This document shows, piece after piece, positions 35,325 through 47,182 of a DNA stretch of 64,000 nucleotides (position 1 is the first letter of the stretch; the number at the start of each line of letters is the position of its first letter). The translations under genes and the position numbers were made by a program. The notes below the pieces were generated by a model. It saw nothing but the letters and a program-made list of their open reading frames with translations. It did not search any database and was not told where the DNA came from. The DNA comes from Trametopsis cervina. Taxonomy: Eukaryota > Basidiomycota > Agaricomycetes > Polyporales > Irpicaceae. The stretch covers positions 841,035 to 905,034 of the forward strand of contig MU278348.1 in the NCBI GenBank assembly GCA_022385755.1, in the 5' to 3' direction.

Positions 35325-36643
35325 TCAGTACAGACCGGTAGCATTGTTGCCCTTGGGGGACCGAATCTTTCAGAGCAGATGATGAGTAAGAACTACGTTT
35401 GAGAGTTGAGGCTTACCTTGTTGATATTCTTGTGCAGAATGTCAGTCAAGATGGCATACACGTTGCGTATGTCAAATAAGTTCTGACGCGCAACGTAAAG
35501 CTGTCGCTGGTCATGTTCTTTCAATGCCAACTGTGGCGCGTCAGCAAACCTCAGAAGAGCTAGGGCTTTACTCAGACAGACGAACCGTGTAATCCTCGAT
35601 GTGAGGGTATTTAATCAACTTTGCACATAACTTAGCTCTGTTCAAGTGACTTTGACGGGCGGAGTCGCGCAGATTGTAAGCACTTTCCTGAGATCGGTGA
35701 AGCTCCGTGAGGACCTCTGCCGCCCATCAGTGTAGCACTGAGGTTGTGTGTGAGTACAACACACACCTTCCTGGATCTGTACACCTGTATTATCGACTAT
35801 TAATTATACTTGCACGAAATGTGCCAGATCTACTGACCGAAATTATCACCGCTAACGGCAGCGCCTTCATAAGTGGTTTCATTACGGCGAAATGACGGAT
35901 GTTCGACTCACTCCTCTATTCTAATAGGAGCAGATTAGACAGGAGCAATAGTAATGCTAGAGACAACGTACTTCGGCATTGATAGGTTGATCCATAGCTT
36001 GACTTTATCCTAGACCAATTCCTGAGTGTGCTGCTCTACTCTGGGCCCGCTGTCCAAACCTATCATGCAGTGAACTCACGATAGACTCCGCTAGCTCCTC
36101 GCACTCCTTCTTAATTATACCATGTACGGTTGCAAGATGCTTATTAGCAAGGGTGGCGTTCAAATACCGTGCGCCGCTGCCTGTATTGCCAGCAGCGAGA
36201 CCGTGGCCACCATTGATCGCACCGTCATCCAATTTTCGCTTCTTAGACTCCGGTTCTTCTGCAGATAAGTTAGCAGGAGGGGGGTAGACAGTGGTGTCGG
36301 TGCTTAAGGCATGAGATGAATGAAACGGCGAAGACGGTGAGGATGATGATTCTATTAATTCTTGTAAGGATCTGCTCGGGTCTGATCAGCGTTTGTCATG
36401 GGAATATTAGTGCACATATTTACAGAATCTGCAGAAACATTGAGTGAAAGATGACAAGACTTTAACTGGATATTACCTTTGCTGGAAAGGTTTTAAACAA
36501 AACATGTTCTGCTGCTTGGGACGCTTTCGCATTGAAGTCCTGCGCGATATTCAATTAGTGCTGACGTCAAGAACACGACATTTGTAAAGGCTCACGTCTA
36601 GCTTCTGCTTAATATCCTTATCAAGCTTTAGTTTGTCGGACAT
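35325..36643 (-). CDS. PA28/REG-gamma proteasome activator
   Basis: The complement encodes a PA28 family protein. The 11S ring it forms opens the 20S proteasome without ATP. The start is MSDKLKLDKDIKQKLDF, then ASQAAEHVLFKTFPAK. A linker holds a nuclear-type basic patch (ESKKRKLDD), as in nuclear REG-gamma. The conserved C-terminal half is DKVKLWINLSMPK, then IEDGDNFGVQIQEEVLTELHR, then LCAKLIKYPHIEDY, then NVYAILTDILHKNINK, ending IRSPKGNNATGLY. The segment before and including IEDGDNFG is the activation loop. Several exons are tiny: IED lies on a 9-nt exon at 35912-35920, and VQIQE on an 18-nt exon nearby. Exon ends around 35.5-35.6 kb are less sure. It is divergent from TAF1. Confidence 0.9.
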
Positions 36644-36934
36644 CTTTGGTTGATGTAACTGAGTTATGGCGAGAATATGGGAGGGAGGAAAGGGCTGTGA
36701 AGCCTGAGAACCTAGGGCGCGTCCGTGTGTGATACGCGTAGCGCGTCTGGTTAGACGCGCAATTATGCAGACACGGTAATACCAAAGGTGGCATGCACTT
36801 CGCGCTACGCTCTTGCCTCCACACCCAAACTACGAACAGTGGCCATTTCTTGAGCAAGATATACCGAGCTTTACATCTGTAACGGGGCGCGGCATAGGAG
36901 GCGTTCAAGCTAGCAACTAAGTGCGAGCACAGTC
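36644..36934. promoter_or_regulatory. Divergent PA28 / TAF1 promoter
   Basis: 291 bp separate two divergent start codons. It contains ACGCGT at 36734-36739, the MluI cell-cycle box core, and directly after it a perfect inverted repeat, GCGCGTCT-GGTT-AGACGCGC, at 36741-36760. These may be protein-binding sites or a transcript hairpin. Function is inference only. Confidence 0.5.
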
Positions 36935-39900
36935 ATGTCAGCTCCCCAGGTATGTCAGTGGCACAAGCTACTCACGCACTCTTGAAACTGATGAGATGCG
37001 CATTTTAGGAAGAGAACGATGCTATCGCGGCTCTCAGTGGGTTCGGATTGGATACTGTCCTTTCCGGACTGGACCTTCCTACGGGACCAGGACTCTCAAA
37101 CCAGCTTGGGATCTCAGGCGTCCCGGGGTTTACAAAGAATCAGATTTACAACGAAAGATGGGAGGATGAAGAGGCTATTGGTCCTGGAGAGGGAGAGGAT
37201 TGGGAAGACGAGGTGGATCGGGAGCTGGAAGAAGAAGAAGAGCAGGACGGTGCGCTGGTCAAGACAGAGATGGAGTCGCCGCGTATGGGGCGTAAAGAGA
37301 GGAAGAAGAGGACTATTCGTCGTCTTGTTGAACGTCCAAAAACAGTTTATGAACGCTTTCCTACCTACGAGAGGGACAAGATACTTGACTTCACCGAACT
37401 CTTCAAAGGATATACCGTGCCCAAGTCTCGTATATCGAAAAGACCGTTTCATTGTGCGTTCGCTCGAGACTATGTCATATCACTGATATCAATCATGGCA
37501 CTCTTTACCAGTGGAAACCGTCTACCCACGGAAGAAGGATGTACCAAAGAACTTCCTGGATGCAGTGGTTGGGGAGGCGGAACGTCAGGCCCAATATAAA
37601 CGGGTGGAACAGGTTGTTTCCTCAGGAAGCGTGGAGCAGGATCTGAGGCAAGCAATAGAGGCAGGTTAAATCATGCCTCTGTGTATATGTTGCTTATGGT
37701 TGGCGTTCAGAGTCGAGAAAAGTCGAACGTCCCTGTGTCGCTTTCGCTTGACGATAGATCGTTCGACCTCGTCCTACTTTCCAACTGGGAGGATCAGATC
37801 GTGTACGAGCCCGACCAAGAGATGGAGGTATCGGGCTTGACCTTCAACACTACGAATTTGACAACACCTCTCAACAAGGCCCTGGAATCAGGTGCATGGA
37901 CACAAAGTATAATATGGAGTCCACGTGCACCATTCCTAGATTTCACTCAGCTTGAATTGAACGAGGAGGATATACCACAGGAGGAGAAGCACCCAGGTAT
38001 GATTATTCCATACTTCTCCGCCATATATTCAACTTTGTTACATCAGATACAAGACCCAAGAAACGGCTACGACAGGAGAATGCTCCCGTCAAAGATAAAT
38101 TCAATATCGCAAACGATCAGTTCTATGAGGTGTCAAAGGAAGGTGGACGTCACAGAGTCAGGCAGACATTTGGGCAGCTGGTTGTCGAACACGCATACCC
38201 TGCGCAGAAGCTCCAACTACCCTTCGTGAGATACCTAACTCTTCTGTTGAGCTTATCAAACTGAACCTCGTTTAGTACAAAACGCGTCTCTCGAAGCAGG
38301 AAGCACGTTCATTCCACCGCCCCGCTCTGCAATTCCCTTCGAATGTTGAGCTTCGCTTTAGCAAAGTTCGGACCGCTAAAAAGAAAAAGGATAAAGCAGG
38401 TCGGAAGGTAGGAAAGGGCGGCAACGTTGGTGAGGGGTTACATAGGACTGGCGATCTAAGTTTAAGGGACACCAGTAATTTCGTGCTCTGGGAGTTTTCT
38501 GTAGGTGCACCCTACATGCATGTTACACAGATCTGACAAGCGTGATTACAGGAAGAGCATCCACCGATTATTTCCAATTTCGGTATGGGCAGCATACTTG
38601 TCAATTACTATCGAAAGAAGAATGACAAGGATGAACATGTACCAAAGGTATTCACGCTACCATGCTAATGATTCTAAAGCTAAGAGTGACGCAGTTCGAC
38701 CTCGGTGAACCCATCATCATTGAACCGCAAGACGAGTCCCCTTTTATGAAATTTGGCTATGTTTACCCTGGGCAGACGGTTCCCGCTCTCTACAACAATC
38801 TCGTTCGAGCGCCCCTCTTCCGTCATAAATCCTATCCTACGGACTTCTTGGTCATTAAGTAAGAATTTCGCCGCCATATGGCATTATGGCTTTATTGACA
38901 TATCTTACAGGAGCACGACGAAGAGTGACACGAAGTATTATATTCGCGAGGTGAAAAATTTGTTTGCAGTAGGGCAAACCTATCCTGTAACGGAGGTCCC
39001 TGGACCTCACTCAAGGAAAATCACGAATACCATCAAGCATCGTCTTCAAATCATCGCCTTCAAGCTCCTCCAGAAGAGTACGGAAGAACGGCTGAAGATA
39101 TCGAGGTTGATGAAGTACTTCCCAGATCAGAACGAGCTACAGATGAGGCAGAGGCTAAAGGTGCGCAGGAAGATTAACACATCGTGTCAAATCCTTCTGA
39201 GCCCATCTGAAGGAATTCATGGAGTATCACCGGCGTGGGCCCCATCAAGGCTTTTGGCGACTGAAAGCCAATTGGTCTATACCCTCAGACACGGATATGC
39301 TGAAGATGGTCACACCGGAGCAGGTTGTGCTGGCTGAAAGTATGCAAGTGGGACAGCGTCACTTGCAAGATTCTGGCTACAGCTACAACGGCGAAGATGC
39401 GGAAGATGATGAGGGCAATATGCCCATTGAACAACAACTTGCGCCATGGATTACGACGAAGAATTTCTTGTTCGCTACGCAAGCCAAAGCTATGCTTCGT
39501 CTTCATGGTGAAGGTGATCCGACAGGCAGAGGGGAGGCGTTCAGTTTCATCCGTGTCTCCATGAAAGACATTTTCGTGAAGGCTGGCGAGGACTACGACC
39601 AAAAGCTTGGTAAGCTACTGACGTTATAGCGATGGGTGTCCATATTGACAGGTTCACTCGCAGCTGAAGCTGAAAATCGCCCCAAATCTGCACATAGGTA
39701 CAATGTCGCAGAACAGCAGGTCATCTACAAGTCTGAGATCGAAAGAATATGGAAGGCGCAATTCGATTCGCTAAGTCGGAAAGACGAGCCAGAGCTAACA
39801 CCAGAGGACGTAGAAAGGTATAACAGAGAAGAGCCTCAGAAGCCTCCTCGCCGCCAGTCAACGGTACTCGATACAAAGCCAATGCTTGGGCAAGGGCTCT

Positions 39901-40885
39901 CACCCATGCCTCAATCGCCTGGTCCCACATCACCCTATTTCAGCCGAGCGTCCTCCCTCACCCGCGACCGTGAGACAAGTGTTGGCCCGGAACAGCGTAG
40001 GGTCTTGCGCATCAAACGGCTTGTACGTATAGCTGGGTTGCCTAACCAAAACCATCTTGCAAGAGCTGACGGAACCGTAGGTTAACGGGGAATGGAGGAC
40101 AGAAATTGTCAGAGATGCTGCAGTGATAAACGCGTATGTGAAGAAACGGCAATTGATTGAAGAGGAGAACACTACTGCTGATGCCCTTGCGCCTACTGGC
40201 GACGCTGAGAAGGATAAGCGTGCTAAGAAGAGGTATGTGGCTTCGCGTCTTCGGTGCTTCTCGTACCCACTTCGTCTGTTCAGGCTCGAAGAGGAGATTG
40301 CAAGGATGAAGAAGAATCAAGAACGTCGCTTACATCGCAAGAATGCCAAGATCGTTAAGGAGGGCGGTACGCCGATGCAGTTGAACCGCCAGGTCAAACC
40401 AGACACTACGGTGAGTTGACCCAAGGATCACACGATTACTACTGACAGCCATCATTCCATAGCGGCGCTGCGGGCATTGCGGGCAGATGGGTCATATGAG
40501 TACGTCATGTTCTACGTTCCGTTGAACTTACCATACCGACACATATTCAGAGACGAATCGGAAATGCCCCCGGTGGGCCGAGTTCAATTCTGGAAACCCC
40601 GGCGTTGCCACACCTGGACCAAGCTCAGCGACGAGCCCATCCGCTACTTCGCCAACTCTAGGAAGAGGTCATGACAGCCTATTTTCTCCGGTTGCTGGCG
40701 CACCATCTAGCTCCCTTCGTCCGCCCAGTGCGTTAGCTCACGGCCCTTCTCCTCTTGCTATGAGTCCGCCGATGACTGCAATGGACGATGCAGATGGCGA
40801 TTACGAAGGTGATGATGGGGACGTAGGACCACCTGCTACACCCACACAACTCGGCCCAAAGATCAAACTCACTCTGAAGAAATGA
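36935..40885 (+). CDS. TAF1: TFIID subunit TAF1
   Basis: A long gene of many short exons. It opens MSAPQ, then EENDAIAALSGFGL, then a long acidic region (GPGEGEDWEDEVDRELEEEEEQ). The central TAF1 domain (DUF3591) is well preserved: VYMLLMVGVQ, SNWEDQIVYEP, HPPIISNFGMGSILVNYYRK, GEPIIIEPQDESPF, TVPALYNNLVRAPLF, DFLVIKS, KYYIREVKNLFAVGQTYPV, LKISRLMKYFPDQNELQMRQRLK and WSIPSDTDMLKMVTPEQV. Near the C-terminus is the TAF1 zinc knuckle CGHCGQMGHMKTNRKC (C-x2-C-x4-H-x6-C). The protein ends KIKLTLKK. No bromodomains follow, as in yeast TAF1. It scaffolds TFIID and helps load TBP at promoters in the nucleus. Several exon ends in 37.4-38.6 kb are approximate. Confidence 0.93.
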
Positions 40886-41758
40886 TGCTTCCTTGTTGCA
40901 TCATACAAGTCCTGGACCCGCTCGTATTTATCATCATATTCCTATTGTATGTGTATCCATATAGATTTCTACCTCGCTACTTCGTCATCACACTGCAGAT
41001 GTAACATAGCGGCGAGAACCTCTGTCTAATCTCTCAGGCTACAGTCCACATACAACCCAGCAACTTGACTTCCCGCGCAAACTATAAGCATGCAGTCGAC
41101 GCTATTGTACCAGCAAAGGGTGCACTACTATCTATGCATATCGTGGTCCACAGAGGCAAGGTGTTCCATCAGACTACCCGCCTGAGTCATGTCTTAGTTG
41201 AGGCCAAGATAGAGGACGAGCTTCTCTGCCTCGGCTAGACGAATAAGGGATACTTCCTTCTATAAAGTGCACTCCAGAACGTGTTACGTACGAATATTTG
41301 GGTCTGCTCATCTATCATACAGTCGGGTCGACCTTGTGCTGGTTTTAAGATGGAGAGTGTCGTATTGACTTCGATGGTGGTGTAGATTACCAAGTTGCAG
41401 CAAACACGGATACTCGTACCATCATGCTTATCTTAGGAAATACCTATATAGCGATTACACCCCTCTCTATCTCCGGGTGCGTAACGAATAAAGCATTGCT
41501 TTGCATCTGCGAACCATGTAAATGAAATCTGAAACTAGCTTCTATCATTGGGAGCTCTCATGCACACGATAGCCGATTGAGATTCTAGCAGAACACATGG
41601 TATCTTCATTCATCATACATATGAAGAGATACACGGCAGACATTTGGGAGTCTACTGGCCAATTTCTCAGCAATTAATGGAGACTGCGTTACATCCCAAC
41701 TCACGATACGTTATTGACTTGTATGATCTCTTGAGCAAGGACTCGACAACATCTGACC
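40886..41758. other. Intergenic
   Basis: About 870 bp after TAF1 with no recognisable gene. AT content is raised compared with the coding neighbours. Nothing else seen. Confidence 0.4.
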
Positions 41759-41994
41759 TCAGCGTTTTGGATCGTCTAGAAACTCGTCGGGTTGGATGCC
41801 GGTGTCTTCCTGCAACGCAGCAGCTGGGGTATCAGACAGTCATGACGCGTTGAGCACAAAGATATAATGGTTAAATACACACCTTCGTCTGCGTTGGCGG
41901 GAATGATGGTGGCATGCGCACCCATAGAAGTGCAAATGAGCACCAGCACACACACAACAAAGAGAGTTGCCCGTGACGAGGAGAATGTAGCCAT
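41759..41994 (-). CDS. Possible small secreted peptide
   Basis: The complement starts MATFSSSRATLFVVCVLVLICTSMGAHA, a good signal peptide with a likely cut after AHA. IIPANADEG follows. If an intron runs from GTGTAT to TTGCAG, the second exon gives EDTGIQPDEFLDDPKR and a stop, for about 54 residues with an acidic mature part. Without splicing the frame runs to 72 residues. There is no Cys pattern or CaaX box, and the only basic pair is the terminal KR. I know no family for it. The case rests on the signal peptide and the plausible splice. It could be a small secreted protein or chance. Confidence 0.4.
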
Positions 41995-42447
41995 GAATGA
42001 GAGATATTACTGCAAGGCGTTGTGCATTACAGACGGAGCATGCGCTGCTTTATAAAACGTTGGCGGTGGCGCAAGTGTACAGCACACCTTATCGCCTCTT
42101 CCATTCTCCCGGTCTGACGACTTGCACCGGCGTGAGCGGATGGCGGGTCCAATGCCATCTTAGTCACAGCTGCTTCCAGCGTCGGCGGTCGTCTGCGCAG
42201 GCGAAGAGAAAATGTGAGGCCCGGAACTGTGTGGCTCGAAGCTTCAGGAGTGCAAATGAGACCTGAACATCATTGATATGAGAAGCAAGATGTGATTCTG
42301 AAAACCAGACCTGTCTTTTATTCTGCGGGTGTGGATACGTTACTCCCGTGGCCTTGAGGAGTGGCGTCGGTTGCATCATACAAACACCCATCATGATATG
42401 CTTCTTAGGCAGAATGTTCTATGCTTACTCATGAAGGGTAAGCAATA
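41995..42447. other. Intergenic
   Basis: About 450 bp upstream of the possible secreted-peptide gene and downstream of the membrane-anchored protein gene, both on the complement. No gene seen. Confidence 0.4.
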
Positions 42448-43518
42448 TCATATTTCTGAGTAATGGATTACACTGTTTCGTCTGGGGTGGGGTCGGGCGC
42501 TCTGTTCGTCTTCATGCAGTCTGGGCTTGTTTGAGAAAGAAACCTGATGTGAATCATGCATTAAACTTAAACTGAGCCGAGTGTTCCACAGCAGCAGAAA
42601 TGGGAGCGCACCTGAAGAGGAGTACCCTACGTGTGTAGCATCGACTGTGCAATTCAAACAGGCAATCTCGACGGTTTGGTATGATGCAGTAGGGCAGCGG
42701 AAGCTCGATGTCGATGAATTTACGCCGGGACCCACAGCGAGTGTGCCCAGAAATTTATCACGAGCTGGCTTCGTTGACCACGAGAGCCTTGCAGACTCAA
42801 GCTCGTCCGTGGGGTCCAATAGCCATACATCCACTTCAGCTTGAGGGCTGACATATGTGATTGTGGTGAACTCATCGGAGTCGCCGGGTAGGGCTACTTC
42901 GAGCGTGCAGTTTTCCATGCCCCAGTCAAGAACGCGGAACTGAGCCACAGTGGATATCTGCTCTACCAGCTTGAGTACTACATCTGAGACGGTCATGAAA
43001 TACACACCGAGGGAGTCACATACAAACGCCTCGCATTGACGGTTGAGTTGCCCTCTATGAAGAGTTTGTAGTTCTGCTTGAGTGACGATGCTTGCATTGG
43101 GTGGGCTGACGAGACAATGGTTGTCATTTGTGCGTGGTTTGTGATTGGGCGATAGCTGGAGGTGAATCCCTTCGTAGCCGAGTCTTTGTACAGGACGTCG
43201 AAATCGATGTATGTGCTTCGCCATTCGAGTTGCCCAAGGTCCGTCTTCAGTTGGATGGTAGTCACATTGCCTCGCCATTCCAGCAAGTAAAGCAAGGCGC
43301 AGGCGTTGAGAATTAGGCAGAGACAGGCCACATATAGGGCTAGTTTTATCACGGCATCGTCGGGCTGCTGTTGAGCTACGACAACAAAGGTCAACGGATC
43401 TGTCTGGAATGCAATGAGACGACGTACAGTGGTATCGTTCTGGAGAGTCTTCCGACGTCGACGATCGAGTATTTGTCTCAACATCCTCGCTGTCGAGCAG
43501 CTCGTACTTGCCTCTCAT
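42448..43518 (-). CDS. Single-pass membrane protein with conserved extracellular-type domain
   Basis: The complement starts MRGKYELLDSEDVETNTRSSTSEDSPERYH. An intron follows, then SQQQPDDAVIKLALYVACLCLILNACALLYLLEW, with one TM helix. The next part, LGQLEWRSTYIDFDVLYKDS, is a motif I recognise from a large family of uncharacterised Agaricomycete proteins. After a second intron the frame continues AQFRVLDWGMENCTLEVALP, ITYVSPQAEVDVWLLD and TVEIACLNCTVDA, the typical family end. The tail up to the stop at 42448 may be spliced differently. Topology suggests type II, with the C-terminal domain outside or luminal. Function is unknown. The long unspliced frame through 43773 is not the gene: it crosses both introns in the wrong frame. 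Confidence 0.65.
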   Translation of the reverse strand: MRGKYELLDSEDVETNTRSSTSEDSPERYHCTSSHCIPDRSVDLCCRSSTAARRCRDKTSPICGLSLPNSQRLRLALLAGMARQCDYHPTEDGPWATRMAKHIHRFRRPVQRLGYEGIHLQLSPNHKPRTNDNHCLVSPPNASIVTQAELQTLHRGQLNRQCEAFVCDSLGVYFMTVSDVVLKLVEQISTVAQFRVLDWGMENCTLEVALPGDSDEFTTITYVSPQAEVDVWLLDPTDELESARLSWSTKPARDKFLGTLAVGPGVNSSTSSFRCPTASYQTVEIACLNCTVDATHVGYSSSGALPFLLLWNTRLSLSLMHDSHQVSFSNKPRLHEDEQSARPHPRRNSVIHYSEI

Positions 43519-44310
43519 GGCAATCTCTGGTTGACTGTGCAAGCAAAGAGTATGGGGAGAGCGCAATGTATGCGGACAGTTGCGACTACTGCCGCGCTTA
43601 GATTTCACTCGCACAGCATCTGACGAAGTGACGCAGGTCAAGATTCCTGTATCCTTCTTGTTCCGAGGTGCGCAGCCTTGTCGCGAACATCGAGGCATCC
43701 TACCATGAGCATGAACACACACAAAGGTTCCCAAACACATGAAATTCCGGCGTTGCGCCTGGTCAGAAGCCACGAGGAAGCTTTCGCACGCGTCTTAGAA
43801 CCAGCCCGGTATGCCACTGCACCAAATGAACAATTTATCGGTGAATAACATGGATCCGGAAGCATTCAAAAATTATACATCTTACCCGAGACCCTAGATA
43901 TTTGATGCAGTGTGCGAACCAATTGCCGCTCGCGATGTGTTCATTCCAATACATCAACTACAAAAGGACATCCAGATGCTGAACCGCTGACCGTATTGTC
44001 CGACATGAGTATTCGAGCCAGCAGAATTGGTGAAAAGTATACTCACGGTCGACAAATTCCGGCTGGCCGCCGTGATACAGATGTGTGTTGCATCAACATC
44101 TGATCAAGGACATGAGCGCAGCGCTGCAGAAGCCAAGTTGAGCATTTGAACACACTTCGTGATGAGTTACAGTATGGAAGTGCATTCGGGTGTGCTGGAA
44201 TCTTTCTGTGATCTCGGATAAGCCAAAGCTAACAGGGACGTCGATAGGAGGATATAGCCTCAGTTTGCTCACAGTGAAAGTCACAACAGTCTTCATACGG
44301 ATACACCACT
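43519..44310. other. Intergenic, divergent
   Basis: About 790 bp between two divergent starts, so it holds both promoters. No gene seen. Confidence 0.4.
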
Positions 44311-45366
44311 ATGTCCTCAAACGCCCCGTCCAGACCAACAGTCAAGCAAGTCTCGGAATTGACCGGTAGCTTTTTGTTTCAAGGCTGCCTGCCCTAGATC
44401 CTGACCCAGAGAACTACAGAGGAGCAGCTCAAAAGCTGTGTCCAGCTGGCCTCTGATGCTTTTGGCACGAATGGTGCGATCTATCGTATTCTTCTGGTCA
44501 ACTACAGTCATTCTGAGCATGTAAACCTGCAAAATATAGATCCGTCAATGTCTGGAACACTGGGAGGGGATATGTCGCTGAAGGACGAATTGCTCACTGC
44601 AATGTTTCGTGCGACTCTCCTCGAGGGACGCGTGTATATGGTGGAGACAGAAGGCGAGGTTGCCACTATCTGCCTGCTGTTCCGAAAACCCAATTCACTG
44701 TTTGCAACGTATGTATCAGTTAACAAATTGGCTTAGCTAGTACAGCCACTGACCAAGGCGAGCTTTGCGGCGGCAGTGAAACCCAGAGAGACTTGGGGTT
44801 CACAGAGTTTTTCTCAAAACTTTCTCCAGAGACGCAAAACTGGTGGACACACGATGTGAGTATTCCAAGGCAATGCAAATTGCAGGCATTCACGCCCTTG
44901 CAGTATCCCGCCCAAATGGCAGAGAAGGAACGCGAGATCATCTCACAGGAGGTACGTGGACTATCTCTTATCTTATGTGGCGACTTGTTAACAAGACAGC
45001 TAGGAATGGGATAAAATGTGGTATTTCAGTCTCGTAGTGACAGCGCCGAAGTACCAGGGCCAGGGCTTTGCGTCGTTCTTCATGGATAAGTTTGCTGAAG
45101 AGGTCTGTTAGACTTGAGAAGCCGATACCCTGATACTCACCTGACAGTAACTCAACAGACGCAAAACCGAGGGGAAGTCCTCGGGTTATCTACTGGACTC
45201 GAAGTTAACGTGCGAAAAAGCAAATCGCATACATCCACTATCTGACGTGTTGCTTCCTGTTGTGCAGGTGCAGAAATACGAGTCTATGAAGTTCAGAGAA
45301 CGAGGCCGTATCACGATGAAGACGGTTGTGAACTTGTTCCCATGTGTCTGGTTAACAAGAGGGTGA
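44311..45366 (+). CDS. GNAT-family N-acetyltransferase
   Basis: Phase-consistent splicing gives MSSNAPSRPTVKQ, then ILTQRTTEEQLKSCVQLASDAFGTN, then DPSMSGTLGGDMSLKDELLTAMFRATLLEGRVYMVETEGEVATICLLF. ETQRDLGFTEFFSKLSPETQNWW, WYFSLVVTAPKYQGQGFASFFMDKF, TQNRGEVLGLSTGLEVN and VQKYESMKFRERGRI follow. APKYQGQGFAS is motif A of the GNAT fold, where acetyl-CoA's pyrophosphate binds (Q-x-x-G-x-A type). The overall plan matches the many Agaricomycete GNAT proteins annotated only as N-acetyltransferase domain. The substrate is unknown. No signal peptide is seen. It sits in the accessory block next to the UstYa pair, but that alone does not tie it to a pathway. Confidence 0.82.
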
Positions 45367-45932
45367 AGCTTCGACTTACGCGGAGACTTGATTAGTCAGC
45401 GTGTTGTCCAGTCACAGGCGCATCTGCCGCGTAACTACAACTGTACTGTGCCACAATGTCATTCACTACTGTTGTACCGTACTGCTTCGAACACGATTAC
45501 TATCACACACCGTTTCCCAACAAGATGTTCTGTGGGTATGGAGACTCAAGTCTGTCTCCCTGGCCTCAGCTCATCCTATCGTGTATGTGAGAATACCATC
45601 GCAAGTTGTTCCATCTGACGTACTGTACGACCATTTTGTTGGATTGCAGATGGAACATGTGCGTAATATCCCTACGCAGTGCAGACTAGCGCTACGTATC
45701 ATATGGCCTGCAGCAGAGATATCCCTGGTGTTACCAAACTTCGCCAGGAATGGAGTCCAGTACCGCTCGTAAGTGATAGCATCTATGCCGGCAGCTCTTA
45801 ATTGTCCCTAGGCTTACCTATCAGTTGCTGTACCGCTTGCTTGGACTCCTCCCTATAACCACATTGTTCCTTGAGGGCTTAGGAGCTCTATCTCTCCGCG
45901 TACAATCGTAGTTTCCAGCCAAGGACGCAGCT
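45367..45932. other. Intergenic
   Basis: 566 bp between the GNAT gene and the membrane protein gene. Open frames here overlap in several phases without a domain. Nothing called. Confidence 0.4.
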
Positions 45933-47182
45933 ATGTCTGTCTCGGGCTCCCCTCCTCCTACGCTCGTCCCTGAGCGCGCCCTCTATGTTGGGATCAATAT
46001 CCAACAGTTTCTTACCGGTATGTCCATCCAAGGTCACCTGTGTTTGACCAGAGCTGAGCTTTGAATTAATTACTAGGGGTAGTGGTTTGCATTGGAGTCT
46101 TTGCGATTGCCTTCACGCGCCACCACTGGTCAATGACCCATGCACAGAAGGCTTTCTACGTTGCATACATCCTGGTCATCCTTTTCTGCATGATTATCGC
46201 TGTGTTCGCCAACGGATACATTGGCCAGCTTATGTGGATAGATCACCGTAACGACTCTGGAGGGCCTTTCCAATATTTCGTCGATGAGACAACTTTGTGG
46301 ACCAACGTCTGGGGCTCCGCTGCAGATATCTTCGTGAATATCATCGGGGATGGCTTCCTGGTGAGTCTTAATAATCTGAATGGAGCCTCGTTGCCGACGG
46401 TCTTGCAGCTCTATCGTTGCTACATGATCTGGGGGCGCTCGTTATATATCATTGCATTCCCTGCATTGGTATTCCTCGGCTCGGTTGGTAAGTAGCAAAC
46501 TGCTGAGTGTTATGGCAGGCGCTGACCTGTCTCCAGTGCTCTCCATATTTTCACTCGTTGAAAGTGCGCTTCCTGCCAACAACAGCTTTTTCGTGTTTGC
46601 ATCGACAGTCAACTTTACGGTTCCATGGGTGGCTCTCAGCACCGGCCTGAATATCATCCTTACCGCTCTGATTTCATTTCGTATTCTCCGCTTCCGCCAC
46701 CAATTGCTCGAGGCACTGAAAGCAGACCCCAAAATGGTTGCGGACTATGCAAAAGACTTGGACACATACACGAGCATTGCTGCGATCGTCATAGAGTCTG
46801 CATTACCTTTCAGTATCGTCGGGCTTATCACCTCCGTTCTCGTCGGAAAAGGGAACGATGTCGCCTCAGCGTTCTTGATCATCTGGGGAACATTTGCGGT
46901 ATGTGTCTTGCCCTCATGTGCGGGGTAATATGTACTCATAGTCATCATAAGGGGGTTTCACCTTTACTCATTGTCCTGCGTCTGGCTATGGGGAAAGCTT
47001 GGACGCATGAAACGTCAAATGTTGTGTCACGCCCCCTTTCCTTCGCAACCGGGCCACACAATGTCGCACAAACGTTCGGCACGACTACGTATAGTGTCCA
47101 AGACATTCAGGTTGATCCAAGCGAGAGCACACTGGGGAAGCCCGTGTCGATTGTACGACCTCAGGAGAAGGAAGTATGTTAA
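45933..47182 (+). CDS. Multi-pass (about seven TM) membrane protein
   Basis: It starts MSVSGSPPPTLVPERALYVGINIQQFLTG. TM-like segments follow: VVVCIGVFAIAF, AFYVAYILVILFCMIIAVFA, ADIFVNIIGDGFL, LYIIAFPALVFLGSVVLSIF, VNFTVPWVALSTGLNIILTALISF, YTSIAAIVIESALPFSIVGLITSVLV and SAFLIIWGTFA. Between TM regions is LYRCYMIWGRS, and RILRFRHQLLEAL follows the fifth. This is the usual plan of a big family of uncharacterised Agaricomycete seven-TM proteins. The C-terminal tail is polar and cytosolic (VIVRPQEKEVC-like). Introns are seen at about 46020-46078, 46360-46408 and 46488-46536, and one near 46900-46950. Function is unknown. Confidence 0.75.

Noticed and set aside
42448..43773. A 441-codon open frame on the complement that looks like one long gene
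   Set aside because: The conserved segments lie in two different frames joined by introns; the N-terminal 250 residues of the long frame read as noise.
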